Below are positions 58,423 through 64,000 of a DNA stretch of 64,000 nucleotides, in pieces. The stretch's first letter is position 1; the number at the start of each line of letters is the position of its first letter. Where the stretch lies: NCBI GenBank assembly GCA_028293745.1, contig JAQGOF010000067.1:34406-98405 (forward strand). The letters run 5' to 3'. The translations under genes and the position numbers were made by a program. The notes under the pieces are model-generated. The model did not search any database, was not told the origin of the DNA, and saw only the letters and a list, made by a program, of their open reading frames with translations. This DNA is from Gammaproteobacteria bacterium (GTDB taxonomy: Bacteria > Pseudomonadota > Gammaproteobacteria > Steroidobacterales > Steroidobacteraceae).

Positions 58423-59118
58423 ATGAGAAGACACGTCACTTTGGCAGCGCTGCTGGCGCTGATCACCTCACTCGCGCACGCGCAAAACTGGACCGAAGGG
58501 ACAAATTACTTTCCCGTCATTCCGGCGCAACACACCAACGTACCCGCCGGGAAAATAGAAGTCGCGGAGATATTTTCGTACGCTTGCCCGTACTGCGCGC
58601 AGTTCAACCCGCTGATGCAACAGTTGGGAAAGTCCCTCCCGGGAAACGCGCAACTGGTCTTCGTTCCAGCCTCATTCAATCCATCCGAGGACTGGCCGAT
58701 GTTCCAACGCGCCACCTGCACGGCACAGGCGCTGGGCATTCTCGACAAGACGCATGACGCGATGTTCGATGCTGTCTGGAAGACGGGCGAACTCGCTATC
58801 AGCGATCCTAAAACGCACGTCTTGAGAAATCCTCTCCCAACAATCGAAGATGCTGCGCGGTACTACAACCGGATCAGCGGTATCGCGGTCGATCAGTTCC
58901 TGGCTGCATCGAAGTCATTTTCGGTGGATGCGGCGATGCGCCACGCTGACGCGCTGATACTGGCGTACCACATTGACGGCACACCGAGTTTGATTGTGAA
59001 CGGCAAATACCGCATCACCGGGCAATCGGCCGGCGGAATGCAGCAGATGATCGAGCTTGCGAAGTGGCTCGTGGCGAAGGAGTCGCAGCCCGGGCACAGC
59101 GCTTCGGCCCGGCCCTAG
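58423..59118 (+). CDS. DsbA/DsbL-like thiol:disulfide interchange protein
   Basis: Signal peptide; FSYACPYCAQFNPL active site; IDGTPSLIVNGKYRI cis-Pro loop. Confidence 0.93.
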   Translation: MRRHVTLAALLALITSLAHAQNWTEGTNYFPVIPAQHTNVPAGKIEVAEIFSYACPYCAQFNPLMQQLGKSLPGNAQLVFVPASFNPSEDWPMFQRATCTAQALGILDKTHDAMFDAVWKTGELAISDPKTHVLRNPLPTIEDAARYYNRISGIAVDQFLAASKSFSVDAAMRHADALILAYHIDGTPSLIVNGKYRITGQSAGGMQQMIELAKWLVAKESQPGHSASARP

Positions 59119-59187
59119 CGGTTGCGCCCAGCCTTAGCGGCTCGGCCCGCCTTGCGACTCGGCCGGCCTCAGCGCATCGGCCCGCCC

Positions 59188-61530
59188 CTACCGCTTCGGA
59201 ATGTAAAGGTCCGTCAGCGTCCCTTCGAATGCATCGGCCGCGCCTGCCACTGTCTCCGACAGAGTCGGATGCGGATGGATCGTCAGCCCGACATCAGCGG
59301 CGTCGCATCCGGTCTCGATGGCCAGCGCGATCTCACTGATCAAGTCACCCGCGTTCGTACCAACGATGCCACCGCCCAGCACGCGGTGCGTCTCGGGGTC
59401 AAACAGGAGCTTCGTGAAGCCCTCTTCCCTTCCCAGCGAGAGCGAGCGGCCGTTGGCCACCCACGGGAATGCGCCCTTCTTGTACGGAATGTTCTTGGCT
59501 TTTGCTTCCGTCTCCGTCAGGCCGACCCAGGCGATTTCCGGATCGGTGTAAGCGACTGACGGAATCACACGCGCATCGAATGCGCTCTTGTGACCCGCAG
59601 CAACTTCGGCAGCAACTTTGGCCTCGTGCATGGCCTTGTGCGCCAGCATCGGCGGAGCCGCAACGTCGCCAATGGCGAAAATATGCGGCACGTTGGTCCG
59701 CATCTGCTTGTCGACAGGTATGTAGCCGCGATCCGATACAGTAACACCGGCATTTTCGGCGCTGAGCGTCTTGCCGTTAGGCACACGACCCACTGCCACC
59801 AATATCCGGTCGTAGATCTGAGGTTCGGGGGCTTTTTCACCCTCGAATGTTACGCGCAGCCCCTCGAGCAGCGGTTCGACGCGTGTCACTTTGGTGCCCG
59901 TGAGAATCTGCTGGTACCGCGCCTTGATCCTTTTTTCCAGGGGGCGTACCAAGTCCAGGTCCGTGCCTGGCATCAAGTGCGGAGTCAGTTCCACGACACT
60001 CACGCGACTTCCCAGAGCGTCATAAACACACGCCATCTCGAGGCCGATGATGCCTCCACCGATGACGAGCATTCCTCCGGAGAATTCGGGAAGCTCCAGC
60101 GCGTCCGTCGAATCCATGACGCGCTGGTCTGTTGGCAAGCCAGGTAGTTTGACGGCCTCGGAACCTGCGGCAATGATGCAGTAGTCGAAACGGATTCGTT
60201 CCGAACCGCTGCTGCCCATCACCTCGATCACGTTCGGGCTCACAAATCGACCCACACCCTGCACGACATCGACCTTGCGCTGCTTGGCGAGCATCTGCAG
60301 GCCGCCGGTCAGCTTTTTGACCACGGAACCTTTCCAGTTCCGCAGCTTGTCCATATCGATCGCAGGCGCACCAAATGCGATGCCATGGGCTCCCATGGCC
60401 TCGGCGTCCTCGATCACCTTCGCGGCATGCAGGAGGGCCTTCGAGGGAATGCAGCCAACATTCAGGCAAACGCCGCCGAGCACCGGCCAGCGTTCGACCA
60501 ACGTCACTTGCATGCCGAGATCGGCTGCACGGAACGCCGCCGTATATCCACCGGGTCCCGAACCCAACACAAGGAGTTGAGTGGATCGATTGAATTCAAT
60601 TTCCGCGCGATCGCGGCGTCCAAGGTCAGGGATCGGCATACGAACGGTGTCGCCACCGCCGTCGGACCGGGCACTGGCGCCGGCGTCAGAACGGGCATTG
60701 GAGCCGCCGACATCGGACCGGGCACCGGTGCCCGCAACGCCGGTGTTAGAGCGCGCATTGGAGCCACTGTTGGCGTCCGCTTTGGCCGCCGCTCCTACTG
60801 TCGGTGCCGCTACCGGCGCTGCTGCTCCCCCCGCCCCTGCCACTGCTTTACCCAACGCGGCCTGACTTCCCGGGCTGCCCAGCGCTGCTGCACCTTGCGC
60901 GGCACCCAATGACAGGACTGGCTGGGTAACCGTTCGCTCAAGCTCGTCAGCGTCGAAGGCGGCGCTGAATTCCGCGTCCGCGTCCGCCGTGGCGGTGGCC
61001 CCACTGCCGCTAGCGCCGCTTGCACCACTGGCACTGGTCGCTTTTGCACCGCTCAACGCGGCACCGGATCCAACCCCTACGCCAGCGCCCGTGCCAGGAC
61101 CAGCCCCACTGCCGGGACCAGCGCCGGCGCCAACCGCATTGGCCGCGCCACGACCAGCGCCTGCGCCAACCGCATTGCCTGCGCCAGCCGCCGTGCCTGC
61201 GCCACCCGGCGTGCCAGAACCAGCGCCCGCGCCGGCACCAACCTCGGTGGCAGAACCAGCCCCAGCCCCGGGACTCGCCTCAGCTGCCTGCGAGTTAGTC
61301 TCAAGCCGCGCAATCACCGTACCCTTCGACACCTTGTCGCCGGGCTTCAGAAGCACCTCGGAGACGGTACCCGCCGAAGTGGCCGGTACGTCCATCGATG
61401 CTTTGTCGGTCTCGAGCGTGACGAGCGGCGCGTCCACGTCGATGGCGTCCCCCCGTTTTACCAACACGTCGACAACCAGGATATCGACGAAGTTGCCGAT
61501 GTCAGGAACAACCAAATCTACGCGGCTCAC
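59188..61530 (-). CDS. lpdA: Dihydrolipoyl dehydrogenase with N-terminal lipoyl domain and long low-complexity linker
   Basis: Lipoyl domain with ETDKASMDVPA; FAD motif VLGSGPGGYTAAFRAADLG; redox GVCLNVGCIPSKALLH. Confidence 0.95.
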   Translation of the reverse strand: MSRVDLVVPDIGNFVDILVVDVLVKRGDAIDVDAPLVTLETDKASMDVPATSAGTVSEVLLKPGDKVSKGTVIARLETNSQAAEASPGAGAGSATEVGAGAGAGSGTPGGAGTAAGAGNAVGAGAGRGAANAVGAGAGPGSGAGPGTGAGVGVGSGAALSGAKATSASGASGASGSGATATADADAEFSAAFDADELERTVTQPVLSLGAAQGAAALGSPGSQAALGKAVAGAGGAAAPVAAPTVGAAAKADANSGSNARSNTGVAGTGARSDVGGSNARSDAGASARSDGGGDTVRMPIPDLGRRDRAEIEFNRSTQLLVLGSGPGGYTAAFRAADLGMQVTLVERWPVLGGVCLNVGCIPSKALLHAAKVIEDAEAMGAHGIAFGAPAIDMDKLRNWKGSVVKKLTGGLQMLAKQRKVDVVQGVGRFVSPNVIEVMGSSGSERIRFDYCIIAAGSEAVKLPGLPTDQRVMDSTDALELPEFSGGMLVIGGGIIGLEMACVYDALGSRVSVVELTPHLMPGTDLDLVRPLEKRIKARYQQILTGTKVTRVEPLLEGLRVTFEGEKAPEPQIYDRILVAVGRVPNGKTLSAENAGVTVSDRGYIPVDKQMRTNVPHIFAIGDVAAPPMLAHKAMHEAKVAAEVAAGHKSAFDARVIPSVAYTDPEIAWVGLTETEAKAKNIPYKKGAFPWVANGRSLSLGREEGFTKLLFDPETHRVLGGGIVGTNAGDLISEIALAIETGCDAADVGLTIHPHPTLSETVAGAADAFEGTLTDLYIPKR

Positions 61531-63386
61531 GGTACCGCCTCCGTAAGCGCACGCGGATCGGCAAGCGTCTGTGCGAGGAATGTTGTGAATCGGGCAGCCG
61601 AGGCACCGTCGATGACCCGATGATCGTATGACAGTGACAGCGGCAGGATAAGACGAGGCACGAATGCACCGTCACGGAACACAGGTTTCATCGCCGAGCG
61701 CGAGACACCCAGGATGGCTACCTCGGGCGCATTGATGATCGGCGTGAACGCCGTCCCGCCGATGCCGCCAAGGCTGGAAATCGTAAAGCTGCCTCCCTGC
61801 ATTTCCCCGGCCAATAACTTCCCCGCGCGGGCTTTCTCGGAGAGCTCGCCGAGCTGCCGCGCAATTTCGTAGATGTCCTTGCGATTCGCATCGCGCACCA
61901 CCGGGACCACCAGGCCATTCGGCGTATCCGCGGCGAATCCAACATGGATGTACTTCTTCAGGACCAGGTTCGCGCCTGTTGGATCCAGCGAGGAATTGAC
62001 CAGCGGAAATTCCTGCAGCGCCCTGACGCAGGCGCGCACGATGAACGCCAGCGGTGTGAGCTTGATGCCAGCCTGCAGCGCACTCTGCTTCAGCTGGGTC
62101 CGCACATCTTCGAGCTCGGTGATATCGGCTTCATCGAACTGCGTGACATGCGGGATGTTGACCCAACTGGCATGCAGGCGGGGGCCGGAGATCTTCTGGA
62201 TGCGCGAAAGGGGCTTGGTCTCGATCGGCCCGAATTGCGAGAAATCGATCACCGGAACGGCGGGGAACGATGAAGGAGCTCCGGGTGCGCTTTTGGCCAC
62301 GGCTGGGGCAGGTTTCGCACCGGCGCCGGCCGCCAGGAACTTCTTCACGAACGCTTTGACGTCGTCGTGCGTGACGCGGCCCTTGAAGCCACCGCCTTTG
62401 ACCTGCGTCAGATCAACGCCCAGCTCACGCGCAAACCGTCGTACGGAGGGCCCCGCATGCGCTCGCGAGAACCCCGGCTCGTTGATGGGCGGCAAATCGG
62501 GGCGACCCGCACCGGCACCGTTCCCCGAATGAGCTGGCGACTGGCCAGCAGACGTTTGGCCCGAACCGGCAACCGGCTGGGCTGAGGCTGCAGCCGCCTG
62601 GCCTCCCGTAGCACCGTCGGACCGCGCCGATGCAGCACCTGACGGGCCGCCGGAGGGTGCCCCGGCAGCGCTGGCTCCCGGCGCAGTGCGACCGCCGCTG
62701 GCCGTCCCCGCGGTGGGTGCGCCAGGGGGCGCCGCCCCTCCCACTCCCGGCTGCGCCGGCGCGGATGCGGTCTGTCCAGACCCGGATTGGCCAAGCGTGG
62801 ACGCGAATTGAGCAGTGCCAGGGGCGCCTCGGGCGGCTCTGGCCGACGTAGACGTAGCCTGGGCGGGCCCCACAAAGGCGGCCTGTGGGGCTCCCGGTGT
62901 GGTCTGAGACGGGCGACCTGCCGCGGTCGCGCCGGCGGCACCGAACGACCCAGCGCTACCGGCCGCTCCAGGCCTACCTGTGGAACTGGAGGACCCAGCG
63001 CCACCGGCTGCACCAGCTCCGCCTGCGGAGCCCGCGCCACCACGCGACTCCGCATCGGGCGAGCCACCAGCAGTTGCGACGCCCGCAGCGCTTCCGCCTG
63101 CGCTTGCCTCGCCAGCAGCCCCTTCGACGGCAGCCCCCTCCGACCGCACCGTAACAATCAGGTCCCCCGTGGAGACCGTCCCGCCTTTGGCGATATGGAT
63201 CTTCTCGACCACACCACCGACGGTGGACGGGACATCCATTGTCGCCTTCTCGGTTTCGAGGGTGACGAGCGGCGCCTCCGGCTCGATCTTCTCACCGGGT
63301 TTGACGAGCACGTCGATGATGGCGACGTCCTTGAAGTTGCCCATATCGGGCACTCGCACTTCTACGAGGCCTGCAGCCGCGTTCAT
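61527..63386 (-). CDS. aceF: Dihydrolipoamide acetyltransferase (PDH E2), one lipoyl domain, long low-complexity linker
   Basis: Lipoyl ETEKATMDVPS; E3-binding domain GPSVRRFARELGVDLTQVKGGGFKGRVTHDDV; catalytic LSLSYDHRVIDGA. Confidence 0.95.
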   Translation of the reverse strand: MNAAAGLVEVRVPDMGNFKDVAIIDVLVKPGEKIEPEAPLVTLETEKATMDVPSTVGGVVEKIHIAKGGTVSTGDLIVTVRSEGAAVEGAAGEASAGGSAAGVATAGGSPDAESRGGAGSAGGAGAAGGAGSSSSTGRPGAAGSAGSFGAAGATAAGRPSQTTPGAPQAAFVGPAQATSTSARAARGAPGTAQFASTLGQSGSGQTASAPAQPGVGGAAPPGAPTAGTASGGRTAPGASAAGAPSGGPSGAASARSDGATGGQAAAASAQPVAGSGQTSAGQSPAHSGNGAGAGRPDLPPINEPGFSRAHAGPSVRRFARELGVDLTQVKGGGFKGRVTHDDVKAFVKKFLAAGAGAKPAPAVAKSAPGAPSSFPAVPVIDFSQFGPIETKPLSRIQKISGPRLHASWVNIPHVTQFDEADITELEDVRTQLKQSALQAGIKLTPLAFIVRACVRALQEFPLVNSSLDPTGANLVLKKYIHVGFAADTPNGLVVPVVRDANRKDIYEIARQLGELSEKARAGKLLAGEMQGGSFTISSLGGIGGTAFTPIINAPEVAILGVSRSAMKPVFRDGAFVPRLILPLSLSYDHRVIDGASAARFTTFLAQTLADPRALTEAVP

Positions 63387-63397
63387 GGCAATAGCCT

Positions 63398-64000
63398 TCA
63401 GATTTTCCAGGGAACTGGCTTGGAGGGGTCGATGCCGAGCTTCTGCATCGCACCGATCACGGTCTTCTGATCGACCTTGCCTTCATCGGCAAGCGCTTTC
63501 AGAGCCGCGACTGTAATGTAGTTGCGATCGACCTCGAAGTGTTTGCGCAACGCAGCGCGCGAATCTGACCGGCCGTATCCGTCGGTACCCAGTGTCACGT
63601 ACCGGCCACGTACCCACTCTCGGATTTGATCCGGCACAACGCGCATGTAATCCGTCGCAGCGACGACAGGTCCTTCCCGGTCTTTCAACAGCTGCTCCAC
63701 GTACGGCACGCGAGCCGGCTCGCCGGGATGCAACATGTTCCAACGCTCGATCTCGAGCGCTTCGCGGCGCAGCTCACTGAAGCTGGTCACGGAGTACACG
63801 TCAGCAGGCACGCCATAGTCGTTTTCGAGAATCTGGGCAGCGGCCTGGGCCTCGCGCAATATCGTGCCCGATCCCAACAAGGTGGCGCGCACCTTGCCGC
63901 GGCCGCCGGTCTGCAACGAGTAGGCACCCTTGAGAATTCCGGCTTCCACGCCCTTCGGCATGACGGGCTGCGCGTAGTTCTCGTTCATCACCGTGATGTA
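63398..64000 (-). CDS. aceE: Pyruvate dehydrogenase E1 component (homodimeric type), C-terminal part, truncated by window end
   Basis: MNENYAQPVMPKGVEAGILKGAYSL, GSGTILREAQAAAQILENDYGVPADVYSVTSFSELRREALEIERWNMLHP, DGYGRSDSRAALRKHFEVD. Confidence 0.94.
   Translation of the reverse strand, partial: YITVMNENYAQPVMPKGVEAGILKGAYSLQTGGRGKVRATLLGSGTILREAQAAAQILENDYGVPADVYSVTSFSELRREALEIERWNMLHPGEPARVPYVEQLLKDREGPVVAATDYMRVVPDQIREWVRGRYVTLGTDGYGRSDSRAALRKHFEVDRNYITVAALKALADEGKVDQKTVIGAMQKLGIDPSKPVPWKI

Noticed and set aside
60581-61546. Plus-strand Ala/Pro-rich ORFs opposite the lpdA linker, and possible CRISPR-like periodicity
   Set aside because: They are the complement of Gly/Ala codon repeats; no conserved repeat/spacer structure, so neither genes nor CRISPR.

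Overview
This 64 kb, GC-rich window is dense, mostly vertically inherited-looking proteobacterial (probably gammaproteobacterial) chromosome. I see no rRNA, tRNA, CRISPR array, transposase, integrase or phage module. From left to right: an ECF sigma factor (3' end), a zf-HC2 anti-sigma and a divergent S8 subtilase; a TonB-dependent receptor, aldo/keto reductase and methyltransferase; ddl; an ALDH, acetoacetyl-CoA ligase and thiolase operon divergent from an IclR regulator; LysE and MocR; rhomboid; a GldA/F/G-like ABC system with DUF4340; lptG/lptF; pepA, holC, valS; MoxR, DUF58 and TgpA-like transglutaminase; MFS; prfC; rimI, a type-4-like UDG and pssA; proS and a lytic transglycosylase; ggt; acylphosphatase; wrbA; hda; a CDP-alcohol phosphatidyltransferase; DUF2066; purM/purN; DUF3108; Mrp; a HEAT-repeat Ser/Thr kinase followed by two PilT/PilU ATPases; metG; a soluble RnfB-like ferredoxin, nth and DUF1841; a DsbA-like protein; and lpdA, aceF and the aceE 3' end. 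The best leads are: (1) an ECF/anti-sigma/subtilase operon in which the anti-sigma periplasmic domain resembles the protease's own propeptide and the protease appears to carry Asp at the oxyanion-hole Asn position; (2) a HEAT-repeat kinase joined to tandem PilT/PilU genes by a hairpin-rich intergenic region; (3) parallel ~215-residue Gly/Ala/Ser-rich linkers in the PDH E2 and E3 subunits; (4) several precise inverted-repeat operator candidates; (5) a purN reading frame with no ATG/GTG/TTG start at its conserved N-terminus. All family calls are by-eye motif recognition; no database search was run.
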